A stretch of DNA of 64,000 nt from Amylibacter sp. (GTDB taxonomy: Bacteria > Pseudomonadota > Alphaproteobacteria > Rhodobacterales > Rhodobacteraceae). Of the stretch, positions 9,272-17,572 are shown piece by piece. Both the position numbers and the translations under genes were made by a program. The first letter of the stretch is position 1; each line of letters begins with the position of its first letter. A model generated the notes under the pieces. It saw only the letters and a program-made list of their open reading frames with translations, had not been told where the DNA came from and did no database searches. The stretch spans positions 1-64,000 of the forward strand of contig JAJFHZ010000006.1 of NCBI GenBank assembly GCA_021775355.1, read 5' to 3'.

Positions 9272-10129
9272 ATGCGCTACGTCCAGATCCGCGCCTTTCA
9301 TTTTGTCGCAACTTACGGTGGGTTTTCTCGCGCCGCACAAGCGCTGTTCCTGACGCAACCTGCGATTTCCGATCAAGTCAGAAAACTGGAAGAAGAATAT
9401 GACGTTCTACTGTTCAACCGACAAAAGAAACAAGTCACTTTGACAGCACAGGGTGAAAAGCTATTCGAGATCACAAAACGGTTATTCGAAGTCGAAGGGC
9501 AAGCCGTGGATTTTCTGTCTGAAAACAAAGCCTTTACCACCGGAACCCTGCGTATCATCGCGGACTCCGCCCATCACATCCTTGACCCCTTGCGAAAGTT
9601 CCGTGAGTCTTTTCCCCAGATCAAGATCGAAATTAAAACCGGCAATTCCCAAGATGTAGTCGCCGATCTTCTGTCTTATGACGCCGACATCGGGGTTTTG
9701 GGTGCCACACCGGAACACCCCAATATTCAGGTGGTAAAACTTGGCAAAAGCCCGATTATTGCATTCACTGCAAGATCAAACTCACTGTCAGCACACAAAA
9801 CTCTGACAATGGAACAACTTTCCAAATTGCCGTTAGTGATGCGTGAAAAAGGATCGAAAACCCGTCAGAAACTGGAATCCGCCGCCCATACCGCAGGCGT
9901 AAAACTTATTCCTTCAATAGAGGCCGAAGGCCGCGAAGCTGTTCAGGAAATCGTTGGCTCCGGCACAGGTATCGGTTTTGTCTCACAAAAAGAATTCTCG
10001 GATAACACACATTTAACGGCCATTCAAATCAAAGGAGACCCGATTGAAATGGAAGAAGTGGTGATCAATCTGAAAGAACGCAGCGGCGGTAAGTTGATCC
10101 GCACTTTCATGGCAATGCTTAAGGCGTAA
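9272..10129 (+). CDS. LysR-type regulator of aminoethylphosphonate catabolism
   Basis: A 285-residue LysR protein: winged helix-turn-helix at residues 1-60 (SRAAQALFLTQPAISDQVRK) then an effector-binding domain. The N-terminus MRYVQIRAFHFVATYGGFSR matches the subgroup annotated as aminoethylphosphonate-catabolism-associated LysR regulators. It is transcribed divergently from phnW across a short AT-rich operator region, so it probably activates phnWAY-pbfA in response to a phosphonate or an intermediate. The ATG at 9272 is preceded by AGG ten bases upstream. Its last 11 bases overlap the convergent Ni/Co transporter gene. Confidence 0.88.
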   Translation: MRYVQIRAFHFVATYGGFSRAAQALFLTQPAISDQVRKLEEEYDVLLFNRQKKQVTLTAQGEKLFEITKRLFEVEGQAVDFLSENKAFTTGTLRIIADSAHHILDPLRKFRESFPQIKIEIKTGNSQDVVADLLSYDADIGVLGATPEHPNIQVVKLGKSPIIAFTARSNSLSAHKTLTMEQLSKLPLVMREKGSKTRQKLESAAHTAGVKLIPSIEAEGREAVQEIVGSGTGIGFVSQKEFSDNTHLTAIQIKGDPIEMEEVVINLKERSGGKLIRTFMAMLKA

Positions 10130-10832
10130 CACCCAGCATCGCACCTGACGACACAACCACGTATAGACCCACCGACATTGTTGCCATCCCGATAAAATAG
10201 TGCAGCCCGTTATTCAACCGCTTCAACGCACGCACCGGGATCAAGACCAATGACATCAAAAGCGATATTGCCGCCATACCCAGAATTGAACCGGCACCGA
10301 AAACGGCAATGTAAAACAAGCCCAGCGGGGCCGAATTCAACGTCGCTGCCGTTGTCAGAATAATGGCCGCAGACCCTGCCATCCCGTGCATAACCCCCAC
10401 CAGAAGCGTGCACCATGCAGTCCGGTCAGGATGCACATGCCTGTGCTTTGCAGGTGTATGGGGGGTTGTGTCGTGTTGGTGGGAATGGATGTGAATATGC
10501 TCTATACCGTCTTGGTGGCTGTGACGGTGAAAGTGTACACGATCTCGGCGCAAGCGGTAGATCACATGGGCCCCAAGCCCGACCAGCATCACGCCGACCA
10601 TCATTTCCAGACCAACTGCAAATTGTGCAGACAGTGTAGTTTTCAACAGTAACGCCGCCCCACCGACAATCAACAAAACCAGCGTATGCCCAAGGCCCCA
10701 GATCATACCGTGGCGAATAATATCACGGCGTGAACTTTTATCGCTGATCAGTGCTGATACCGCAGCCATATGATCAGGCTCAAACGCATGCCCGGCCCCC
10801 ACAATAAACCCTAAAACCCAGATGGAAATCAC
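10119..10832 (-). CDS. Ni/Co transporter-like membrane protein (NicO/UreH/HupE type)
   Basis: A 237-residue membrane protein with about six hydrophobic segments. The first helix holds HAFEPDHM, the HX4D motif of nickel/cobalt transporters of the NiCoT and NicO/RcnA groups. A cytoplasmic-type loop at about residues 101-135 is packed with histidines (HFHRHSHQDG, HIHIHSHQH, HRHVHPD), typical of metal-sensing loops. A second conserved histidine occurs in GVMHGMAGSAA. Direction (import or efflux) cannot be told; there is no nickel enzyme or cobalamin gene in the window, and no B12 riboswitch was recognised upstream. Confidence 0.72.
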   Translation of the reverse strand: MISIWVLGFIVGAGHAFEPDHMAAVSALISDKSSRRDIIRHGMIWGLGHTLVLLIVGGAALLLKTTLSAQFAVGLEMMVGVMLVGLGAHVIYRLRRDRVHFHRHSHQDGIEHIHIHSHQHDTTPHTPAKHRHVHPDRTAWCTLLVGVMHGMAGSAAIILTTAATLNSAPLGLFYIAVFGAGSILGMAAISLLMSLVLIPVRALKRLNNGLHYFIGMATMSVGLYVVVSSGAMLGVTP

Positions 10833-10942
10833 AGCATTTCCCTTAAAAAAAGTCCGCGAATATTCGCCCCTATGAAATCGCAGTAATCATTCATAAAGGG
10901 CGGGTCAATCAGGAAGTTTAGATTTTTATCAACCGCGCTAAT

Positions 10943-12613
10943 TTACTCGGAAATCTTCGAATACTCTGTACGCATCGGGCTCATCCCCGTGAAATCAAGC
11001 GTGGTCGAAAGCGAGCGTTCTGAACAGCTATAGCTTTGCGTCAGCTGCCCTGCACCCGGTTGCGATACCGGCATGGTGCCTGAATGCCTAGGCGTTGTCA
11101 CTGTCACCTCACCCGACATTGTCCCGCTGTCCTGACAGATGTTCAAAGCCCCATCCGCCGCAGACCAGCGACCTGCCGCAACAGTCATGTAACCTTCGCC
11201 CTGCCCCACCATATCGCCCTGTCGAACGGTCAGGCTAAGATCAAACGGTTCTGTGCCATAAGCCCCGTCACCGCGAAATGTCACAATACGGGGACCCGAA
11301 CGGGAACGGGTGATAGGAATGCCGTTCGCACGCATCCATTCCACCGCACCGCCACCCGACATCTGCCAAGTGCCCACCAGACAGGCATCCACCGCATCTG
11401 ATCCCGCGCATGGTTCACAACTGCGAATACGTTCCGCGTCGATCACGAAATCAACTGCCGCACCCGCTGTGTGCATAGCGGCAAAACGGTAATGCGCTTC
11501 ACCCGCATCGACCGCATCTATGGTTTCAGGATAAATACTCCATTCAGTTTCCGTATCGCGTCTTGCAGACAGGTTGGCGGTTTCAGGTCGCACGGTATTA
11601 CGCCATTCCCCACATGTATAATCCACAAAACCGTGGGTCAGAACGAAAGGTTCTAATGGGATGCGTTCGGTGCCGTTTTCGGTAAAGCCGTAGGTGTTCA
11701 AAATCGATGGGTTCAGCGCCAGAACATGATCCTGCGGATGCTTAATCTTGCGATCCACATAATCTTGCGCGAACCGCAACCAATCCGCATCACTAAGTGC
11801 ACTGCGCATGGCCGCTTGCTGTGCCGACGCATCCCCACTACCCGCCATTGCATAAAGGAAAGGCATCAGGGTGGACAAACCACTGCGCCCCACTAGCCAA
11901 TAGAAAAAGATACCCGCCTCATGGCGCATATCGTTCAGGGCCACCCCTGCATCTATGCCTGCATCAAAAGTCGCACTGCGATCCGTATATGGCCCGCTAC
12001 CGGGCACTGCATAGGCCGAAAAAAGTTCTGCTGAACCTTCTATCCACCAATCACCACCCGTCCCGACAGTGCTCATCTGCGCGGCTGTCAGGCTGCGGTA
12101 TTGCAGGCAGTGGAAAATTTCATGCGCAACGGTAACGGTTAAATCCAGTGTGTCGGTACCGGGACTAAGTGCGTATAATGTGATCAGACATTCCCCGGCG
12201 CGCCCACCACCAATCCCGCCCAGACCATCGGTCATAGCCAGAACAATACGCCCCGGACGTTCCGCTAGATCATGGGCGTCATCCAGAAACAAAAGCGTGA
12301 CATCATCAATGTCATAATTCCCAAGCTCGGAAAATGCTGTGACCGCCAATTGCGCACCGCGTTCCACCGCCGCTTCAGCACCCGCAGCAAACGCCCAGTC
12401 ACCGGAAATATCCTTGATCCCACGTATATACCGTGCACCACCCGGCGTGGCATAACCAAAGTTGAAAATTTCAACACAGTTCAGATCAATCGCGGTCGGT
12501 GCATCGGGAAATACCGACATATAATCCACATGGTTGCAATCGCCGAAATCCGCACGCGCCATCGACGGCAACAAGAAAAATACTGAAAACACAAAGATAA
12601 GAACGCGTTTCAT
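10943..12613 (-). CDS. Secreted protein with gluzincin-type metalloprotease motif, function unknown
   Basis: A 556-residue exported protein: signal peptide at residues 1-21 (MKRVLIFVFSVFFLLPSMARA) and no membrane helix after it. Residues 164-168 read HEIFH, the zinc HEXXH motif, and 23 residues after the second His follows WWIEGSAELF, whose Glu192 or Glu196 is a good third ligand, as in gluzincin peptidases. The C-terminal half is rich in Cys and short beta-type stretches and ends in a domain like a secreted adhesion or inhibitor module. Upstream GGAAG supports the ATG at 12613. I do not know a characterised homologue; protease activity is inferred from the motif only. Confidence 0.6.
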   Translation of the reverse strand: MKRVLIFVFSVFFLLPSMARADFGDCNHVDYMSVFPDAPTAIDLNCVEIFNFGYATPGGARYIRGIKDISGDWAFAAGAEAAVERGAQLAVTAFSELGNYDIDDVTLLFLDDAHDLAERPGRIVLAMTDGLGGIGGGRAGECLITLYALSPGTDTLDLTVTVAHEIFHCLQYRSLTAAQMSTVGTGGDWWIEGSAELFSAYAVPGSGPYTDRSATFDAGIDAGVALNDMRHEAGIFFYWLVGRSGLSTLMPFLYAMAGSGDASAQQAAMRSALSDADWLRFAQDYVDRKIKHPQDHVLALNPSILNTYGFTENGTERIPLEPFVLTHGFVDYTCGEWRNTVRPETANLSARRDTETEWSIYPETIDAVDAGEAHYRFAAMHTAGAAVDFVIDAERIRSCEPCAGSDAVDACLVGTWQMSGGGAVEWMRANGIPITRSRSGPRIVTFRGDGAYGTEPFDLSLTVRQGDMVGQGEGYMTVAAGRWSAADGALNICQDSGTMSGEVTVTTPRHSGTMPVSQPGAGQLTQSYSCSERSLSTTLDFTGMSPMRTEYSKISE

Positions 12614-12681
12614 AACCGTCTTCCCAATTCCATACAGGGATTATCTTATCATATTTGATGGGTTTTGTCGCCCGTAGGTTA

Positions 12682-13788
12682 TTACAACCCGACCAGTGCA
12701 GCCCCCATACGCCCCAATTCGTCCGAACATTTCGCCCCACGCCCGCAACCTGCAAATGCAACGGCAACACTATCAGATTGCCGCGCAATCAGTGGCATAT
12801 TATCGGCAGTGTACGTGGTCATGCAGGCCTCTGTATGCGTCGCTTCAATGCGTAAATCAGGCATCAGTTCCTTCATTATGGCCTTTTGATGCTCACCGAC
12901 CTTTGCCGTACCCGTACCTTTGAACCAGGCCTTTAATTCCGCAACATTTTCCAGCGGCACATCCGCCAGCTCATAACCGAGTTTCAGATATGTTTTACCA
13001 TTCGGATAGCGAATAGGCGGTAACAGATACGGGTCGCGACCATCGGCAAAACACATAACCAAAGATGGCATATCCGATAGTCGTGCAACCTCTTCCGGGT
13101 TAACTTCAAAAAATGTAATGGTGCGTGCATAAGATTGAACGGGCAAAGGTTGCGGCAACACCATATTGGTAAAACCACCAGCCGCTACCAGAACTTGATC
13201 CGCCGCAACCTCACCCTTATCGGTGGTAATAACTGCCCCGCGCTTGTCTTCGGCAATCGCAAGTGCTGTGGCATCCACCCAAACAGCCCCGGCACTTTGG
13301 GCTGCAACGGATTGCGCCCTGACCAATTCTCGCGGGTTGATATAACCTGCCGCGGTGGGTTCGTAAAATGCCTGAGCACCCTTTTCAAACCGGAAAAATG
13401 GAAACGCCTGTTCCAAAGCCGTGCCCGTATAATGGTCACACACAATATCACCCGTCTTTTGCACATGACTGACGTCTTGAATAAATGCGCTGCCCTCTGG
13501 CCCCAGCATCATCGCACCACTTTCCGTAAAAAAAGCAATGTCGCTTTGCGCTTCTATTTCCGCATAACGCGCAATTGAAGCCCGCGTTATATCTGACCAA
13601 AACATCGTCTGATCCAACACTCGCGTGATACGCCCTTCATCATAATGACTACCGAAAACGCCCGTATGACTAGCCTTGTCGGCAGGCTCTGACGGCCCAA
13701 CCAACGTTACCTGATGCCCCGCATTCGCCAAATGGCGTGCAGCGGCAGACCCGATCATTCCGCGCCCGATAACCGCAATATGTGTCAA
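12682..13788 (-). CDS. FAD-dependent amine/amino-acid oxidase (DAO family)
   Basis: A 368-residue flavoprotein. The Rossmann FAD motif GRGMIGSAAARHLANAGH sits at the N-terminus and the C-terminal part (ACMTTYTADNMPLI...GCGRGAKCSDELGR) is that of sarcosine or N-methyltryptophan oxidases of the DAO family. The start is taken as TTG at 13788 because it overlaps the ArgE-like stop (TTGA) and has GGGGA at good spacing; the ATG at 13827 lies inside the upstream gene. Last gene of the doeA-argE-like-oxidase operon, translationally coupled to its neighbour. The substrate is not known; the operon points to an N-substituted amino acid from compatible-solute breakdown. Confidence 0.8.
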   Translation of the reverse strand: MTHIAVIGRGMIGSAAARHLANAGHQVTLVGPSEPADKASHTGVFGSHYDEGRITRVLDQTMFWSDITRASIARYAEIEAQSDIAFFTESGAMMLGPEGSAFIQDVSHVQKTGDIVCDHYTGTALEQAFPFFRFEKGAQAFYEPTAAGYINPRELVRAQSVAAQSAGAVWVDATALAIAEDKRGAVITTDKGEVAADQVLVAAGGFTNMVLPQPLPVQSYARTITFFEVNPEEVARLSDMPSLVMCFADGRDPYLLPPIRYPNGKTYLKLGYELADVPLENVAELKAWFKGTGTAKVGEHQKAIMKELMPDLRIEATHTEACMTTYTADNMPLIARQSDSVAVAFAGCGRGAKCSDELGRMGAALVGL

Positions 13789-14939
13789 ATCAATTCCCCG
13801 GCCAAACGTTCCAGCATTTTCAGGCATTCATCCAGTTGCGATATTTCCACAAATTCGTCAGGCCGGTGCGCCTGTTCAATCGACCCCGGCCCGCAAAGGG
13901 CTGAACTGATGCCCGCACCGTGAAACAGCCCTGCCTCGGTTCCGAATGAAACAACACCAGTGGAATTACGCCCCGTCAAATCACGGATCAATCTGACCGC
14001 TTCGCTATGCTCATCCGGCTCCAGCCCCATGACTTCACTGCAAAAGATTTCTTCAATATTGGCTTTGGCTGATTTCGCCTTCATTTCAGGAAGCAAAACC
14101 GTATCTACAAAACCCTGCATCGCATCGCGCAAATAGTCATGATCCGATTGTTGCACCGAACGCATTTCCCATTCGATCAAAGCTTTGTTCGGGATGACAT
14201 TATGGGCCACGCCCGAATGCAACCCACAAACAGAGCTGGTGGTATAGGGCGGCTCAAAACTTGAATTCACAGGCGCACGTGTTGGCATTTCTTCACGTAT
14301 TTCCATCAAACGCGCTACAAATCTACTGGCATATTCCAGCGCATTTACTGCCTGCCCCGGCAGACTGGAATGGCCTTCAACCCCGGTAAATTCGGTCGAA
14401 TACCCCGAGCACCCTTTATGGCCGTCAATTATCCCCATAGACGTGGGTTCGCCGATAATACATACCGACGGTTTCAGCCCGCCTTTGACCAACTGATTGA
14501 CCAAAACACGCGCACCTGTACAGCCGGTTTCTTCGTCATAGGTAAAAGCAAAATGGATCGGACGTTTCAGTTCCTGTTTTGCATAGATTTGCGCCGTAAC
14601 CATGCTGGCGGCAATAAAACCTTTCATGTCACATGACCCGCGGCCATATAGTTTTCCGCCCTCATTACGCATAGTGAACGGATCAGACGACCAATCCTGC
14701 CCTTCCACAGGCACCACATCGGTGTGGCCCGACAGGATAATACCGCCATCCCCGTTCGGTCCAAGGGTCGCAAATAGGTTCGCTTTGCCCGCCTCTTCCG
14801 AAGTCAGTTCGCACCGTGCGCCCAAAGCCGTCAGATAATCCTGTATATAGGTGATACAGTCCATATTGCTGTCGCTTGAAATCGTGGGATACGCGATCAG
14901 GCGACCCAGCACATCTATCGTTTCATTCAGTCGGCTCAT
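13785..14939 (-). CDS. ArgE-like N-acyl amino acid deacetylase (M20 family)
   Basis: A 384-residue M20 metallohydrolase resembling acetylornithine deacetylase. Zinc ligands are seen in SGHTDVVP, GRGSCDMKGF and TYDEETGCTG, and the C-terminal AHRPDEFVEISQL is typical of ArgE. It starts 9 bp after the doeA stop with AGGGG upstream and overlaps the oxidase start. Ectoine hydrolase yields N-acetyl-diaminobutyrate, which needs a deacetylase; the usual enzyme DoeB/EutE is of a different family and is absent here. An ArgE-like protein in that position could do this job. Genuine arginine biosynthesis (acetylornithine) is the alternative. Confidence 0.8.
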   Translation of the reverse strand: MSRLNETIDVLGRLIAYPTISSDSNMDCITYIQDYLTALGARCELTSEEAGKANLFATLGPNGDGGIILSGHTDVVPVEGQDWSSDPFTMRNEGGKLYGRGSCDMKGFIAASMVTAQIYAKQELKRPIHFAFTYDEETGCTGARVLVNQLVKGGLKPSVCIIGEPTSMGIIDGHKGCSGYSTEFTGVEGHSSLPGQAVNALEYASRFVARLMEIREEMPTRAPVNSSFEPPYTTSSVCGLHSGVAHNVIPNKALIEWEMRSVQQSDHDYLRDAMQGFVDTVLLPEMKAKSAKANIEEIFCSEVMGLEPDEHSEAVRLIRDLTGRNSTGVVSFGTEAGLFHGAGISSALCGPGSIEQAHRPDEFVEISQLDECLKMLERLAGELI

Positions 14940-14948
14940 CCTGCACCC

Positions 14949-16142
14949 CTAATCTTTCACAAACAATTTACGTGGGACATCTGCCAACGGCTCTGCCACG
15001 CCATTGTTACGGATGCGTAAAGTCTCGGTAATTTCCAACCCCCAGTCGGCCATCCACAGGGCAGGCATAAAGTGGAAGGTCATATTGGGTTCCAGCACCG
15101 TGGTATCAGTTGAGCGAATGGAAAATGTCCGCTCGCCCCAATCAGGTGGATAGGACAGACCAATGGGATAGCCGCAGCGGCCATCGCGTTCAATGCCGTG
15201 TTTGCCCAGTACATTATAAAAAGCCTGCGCCACATCACCTGCCGTATTGCCCGCAACCGCAGCCCCAATTCCGGCATCAATACCTTCCAAAACCACGCTT
15301 TCGGCAAATTTCACATCTTCTGGCGGCTTGCCCAACCAAATTGTACGGCACAAGGGGGCATGATAGCGGCGATGACAGCCTGCAATTTCAAAAAAAGTAC
15401 CTGAATTGTTTGGAATAGGCTTATCATTCCAAGTCAAATGTGCCGCAGCCGCCTCATCGCCCGTTGGCAATAACGGGCAAAGTGCGGGGTAATCACCGCC
15501 GAAATCGACACCATCCTCGGACGCCCCCCAAATTCCGGTGTGATATATTTCAGCTGCAACCTCATTCTTGCGTTTACCCGGTTCAAACACTTCAAAGATT
15601 TTAGCGTGCATTTTTTCGACAATACGTGCCGCACGGCGCATATAGACCAGTTCCTGATCCGATTTAACCGCACGTAGCCAGTTGACCAGTGCCGTGGCAT
15701 CTTTGATCCCTCCACCAAGTTCCGTTGTCAAAACCTGATGTGCTTTGGCGGTATAATAGTAATTCTCCATCTCTACGCCCAGATGCAGGCCCGCCCAACC
15801 CCGGTCGCGGATCAGAACGGCAAGATGTTGCATTGCATGGCGTTCGGTGGACATGACATAATCGTCGGAATAACCCACAATATTGTCCATATCCATATAG
15901 CAGGTTTTACCGGCACCCACCGCATCCATCGCACGGCCCCAGAAAACGGGTTCACCTGATGGGCCGATTAAAATCCCCTGATGTACATAAAAGCTCCAGC
16001 CGTCATAACCGGTAAGCCACGCCATATTACTGGGATCACATGTAAATAATAATTCAATTCCCGCCGCTTCCATTGCACGGCGCACTTTAATCAGGCGATT
16101 TTCATATTCGGCACGAGTAAAGGATAATTCAACATCCGGCAT
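14949..16142 (-). CDS. doeA: Ectoine hydrolase DoeA/EutD (M24 family fold)
   Basis: A 397-residue protein with creatinase/Xaa-Pro-peptidase fold. Residues around 38-55 (PSNMAWLTGYDGWSFYVHQ) and the C-terminal block GLSYPPDWGERTFS, then MTFHFMPALWMADWGLEIT, match ectoine hydrolase, which opens the ectoine ring to N-acetyl-diaminobutyrate. The metal-binding Asp residues of ordinary M24 peptidases are not conserved (FFEIAGCHRRYHAPLCRT where DxG...DxTR is expected), as in other DoeA proteins, which argues against a peptidase. AGGGAG precedes the ATG. First gene of an operon with the ArgE-like deacetylase and FAD oxidase. No ectoine transporter or doeBCD lies in the window. Confidence 0.82.
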   Translation of the reverse strand: MPDVELSFTRAEYENRLIKVRRAMEAAGIELLFTCDPSNMAWLTGYDGWSFYVHQGILIGPSGEPVFWGRAMDAVGAGKTCYMDMDNIVGYSDDYVMSTERHAMQHLAVLIRDRGWAGLHLGVEMENYYYTAKAHQVLTTELGGGIKDATALVNWLRAVKSDQELVYMRRAARIVEKMHAKIFEVFEPGKRKNEVAAEIYHTGIWGASEDGVDFGGDYPALCPLLPTGDEAAAAHLTWNDKPIPNNSGTFFEIAGCHRRYHAPLCRTIWLGKPPEDVKFAESVVLEGIDAGIGAAVAGNTAGDVAQAFYNVLGKHGIERDGRCGYPIGLSYPPDWGERTFSIRSTDTTVLEPNMTFHFMPALWMADWGLEITETLRIRNNGVAEPLADVPRKLFVKD

Positions 16143-16195
16143 TGGCGACTCCCTGTAAATACTAAATGGAGCCTACGCAGGAATGCGGACAGGTC

Positions 16196-16226
16196 AAACG
16201 AAAAGGGCGGCCCAAATGGACCGCCC
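16196..16226 (-). terminator. Rho-independent terminator of the alanine-rich protein gene
   Basis: On the minus strand a 9-bp stem GGGCGGTCC/GGGCCGCCC (one G-U pair) with an ATTT loop is followed by TTTTCGTTT. It lies 22 bp after the stop of the gene at 16249 and separates it from doeA. Confidence 0.8.
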
Positions 16227-16248
16227 CGGTACTGATTTTCAAGTTCGC

Positions 16249-16713
16249 TTAATTGGATGTTGCAGCAGCAGCGGCATCCGCGGCAGCTTTCGCAGCTTCT
16301 GCGGCGGCTTCAGCGGCGGCAGCTTCAGCTTCTGCGGCAGCATTAGCAGCAGCCTCTTCGGCTTCTGCGGCGGCATTAGCAGCGGCCTCTTCGGCTTCGG
16401 CAGCAGCACTAGCAGCGGCCTCTTCGGCTTCGGCAGCAGCACTAGCAGCGGCCTCTTCGGCTTCTGCGGCGGCATTAGCAGCAGCTTCGGCTGCAGCCTC
16501 TTCGGCAGCTTTCGCAGCAGCTTCAGCTTCGGCTGCAGCCTCTTCGGCAGCTTTCGCGGCGGCAGCTTCTGCCTCAGCAGTGGCTTTGGCTGCTGCTTCA
16601 GCTTCCATCTGTACTTTTGCGGCAGCTTCTTCAGCAGCGCGTTGTTGTTCAGTGTACCAATAAACACCACCGGCAATTGCCAATAGCACAACTAAAGTAA
16701 TAATCTTTTTCAT
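16249..16713 (-). CDS. Alanine/glutamate-rich membrane-anchored helical protein
   Basis: A 154-residue protein made of one N-terminal membrane segment (MKKIITLVVLLAIAGGVYWY, residues 1-20) followed by an almost pure Ala/Glu/Lys helix to the C-terminus. Part of the helix is a tandem 11-residue repeat (EEAAASAAAEA type). The start at 16713 has GGAGAGACGG upstream; the ATG at 16797 would add an unlikely leader. The composition resembles TolA-like or coiled-coil spacer proteins that cross the periplasm, but no functional domain is present and low-complexity sequence makes homology claims unsafe. It has its own terminator. Function unknown. Confidence 0.65.
   Translation of the reverse strand: MKKIITLVVLLAIAGGVYWYTEQQRAAEEAAAKVQMEAEAAAKATAEAEAAAAKAAEEAAAEAEAAAKAAEEAAAEAAANAAAEAEEAAASAAAEAEEAAASAAAEAEEAAANAAAEAEEAAANAAAEAEAAAAEAAAEAAKAAADAAAAATSN
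16352..16483. repeat. Tandem 33-bp repeat, four units
   Basis: Four near-identical 33-bp units begin at 16352, 16385, 16418 and 16451, each starting GCCTCTTCGGCTTC. The two central units appear identical. They encode the 11-residue repeat of the alanine-rich protein on the minus strand. Weaker copies flank them. Confidence 0.9.
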
Positions 16714-16960
16714 AACCGTCTCTCCATGTTTCGGTTCCAGGCCCCTAAAGACAATGTTCATTTGCGCCTTGAGCCCTGAAATTGCAAGGGGAACCACTCT
16801 TTAAATTCGGAAAACGGCAAAAACCCGGTATTTCCAACCAAATACGGTAAAACCACGCTTGACCTTCTGGCTTGTGACAGACAGACAGGTTTATAGCTTG
16901 ATCGAACTGCGTTTCAGCATTAGATTTCGCGCAAAGTTAATATAAGAAGGATTTGAAACC

Positions 16961-17512
16961 ATAGCCCGCAGACCGCACCAAGCGCCCCCGACGCGCGAAA
17001 CTGGACCCCGCGTGAATGAACGCATTACCTCAGATGAAATTCGATTGATTGGCGCCGATGGTGGCAATGTTGGTGTAGTAACACCTGCACGCGGCATGGA
17101 ACTGGCTGATGAAGCGGGTTTGGATCTGGTTGAAATTTCACCAAACGCCAATCCACCTGTTTGCAAGGTGATGGATTTTGGTAAATACAAATACGAACAA
17201 CAAAAACGCGAAGCTGAAGCCCGCAAAAAACAAAAAATCATTGAGATTAAAGAGATCAAATTTAGACCCAATACCGACACCCATGATTTTGACGTGAAAA
17301 TGCGCAATGTGTACAAATTTCTGGCCAATGGCGACAAAGTAAAAATCACCATGCGGTTCCGTGGTCGTGAAATGGCTCACCAAAATTTGGGAATGCAACT
17401 TCTTATGCGTGTAAAAGAGGCCGTATTGGAAGCCGAGGCAGGCCAAATTGAGAACCATCCAAGGTTAGAAGGACGTCAAATGTCGATGATGATCGGACCG
17501 ATTTCCAAATAA
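16961..17512 (+). CDS. infC: Translation initiation factor IF-3
   Basis: A 183-residue IF-3, which binds the 30S subunit, keeps it from joining 50S too early and checks the start codon. The N-domain ([20 protein letters not shown]), linker ([17 protein letters not shown]) and C-domain ([24 protein letters not shown]) are all present. The frame extends upstream of the GTG at 17012 with the family's conserved N-terminus [16 protein letters not shown]. The codon exactly where Met belongs is ATA at 16961, with AAGGA nine bases upstream and an in-frame TAA 15 bases before it. I therefore set the start at AUA, a non-standard codon of the class IF-3 uses to repress its own translation. Confidence 0.9.
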   Translation: MARRPHQAPPTRETGPRVNERITSDEIRLIGADGGNVGVVTPARGMELADEAGLDLVEISPNANPPVCKVMDFGKYKYEQQKREAEARKKQKIIEIKEIKFRPNTDTHDFDVKMRNVYKFLANGDKVKITMRFRGREMAHQNLGMQLLMRVKEAVLEAEAGQIENHPRLEGRQMSMMIGPISK

Positions 17513-17536
17513 GTTCGCGAATATATCCAAACAATC

Positions 17537-17565
17537 AAAGCGCGAAACATCTTCGCGCTTTTTTA
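17537..17565 (+). terminator. Rho-independent terminator after infC
   Basis: A perfect 10-bp stem AAAGCGCGAA/TTCGCGCTTT with loop ACATC, followed by TTTT. It lies between the convergent infC and the DUF1223 gene (stop at 17573). The A-run before the stem means it could work in both directions. Confidence 0.88.
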
Positions 17566-17572
17566 TTGCCGA

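Noticed and set aside
10833..10942. Possible cobalamin or nickel riboswitch upstream of the Ni/Co transporter-like gene
   Set aside because: The 110 bp contain none of the conserved B12-box or NiCo RNA segments that I could recognise.
16253..16663. Long alanine-rich plus-strand frames opposite the alanine-rich gene
   Set aside because: They come from GCN/NGC repeats read in other frames; only the minus-strand frame has a membrane anchor, ribosome binding site and terminator.
12601..16725. Identical 14-base start context AGACGGTTATGAAA at the genes starting at 12613 and 16713
   Set aside because: Both begin with MK and a ribosome binding site; identity over the start region of signal-type proteins can arise by chance and does not extend further.
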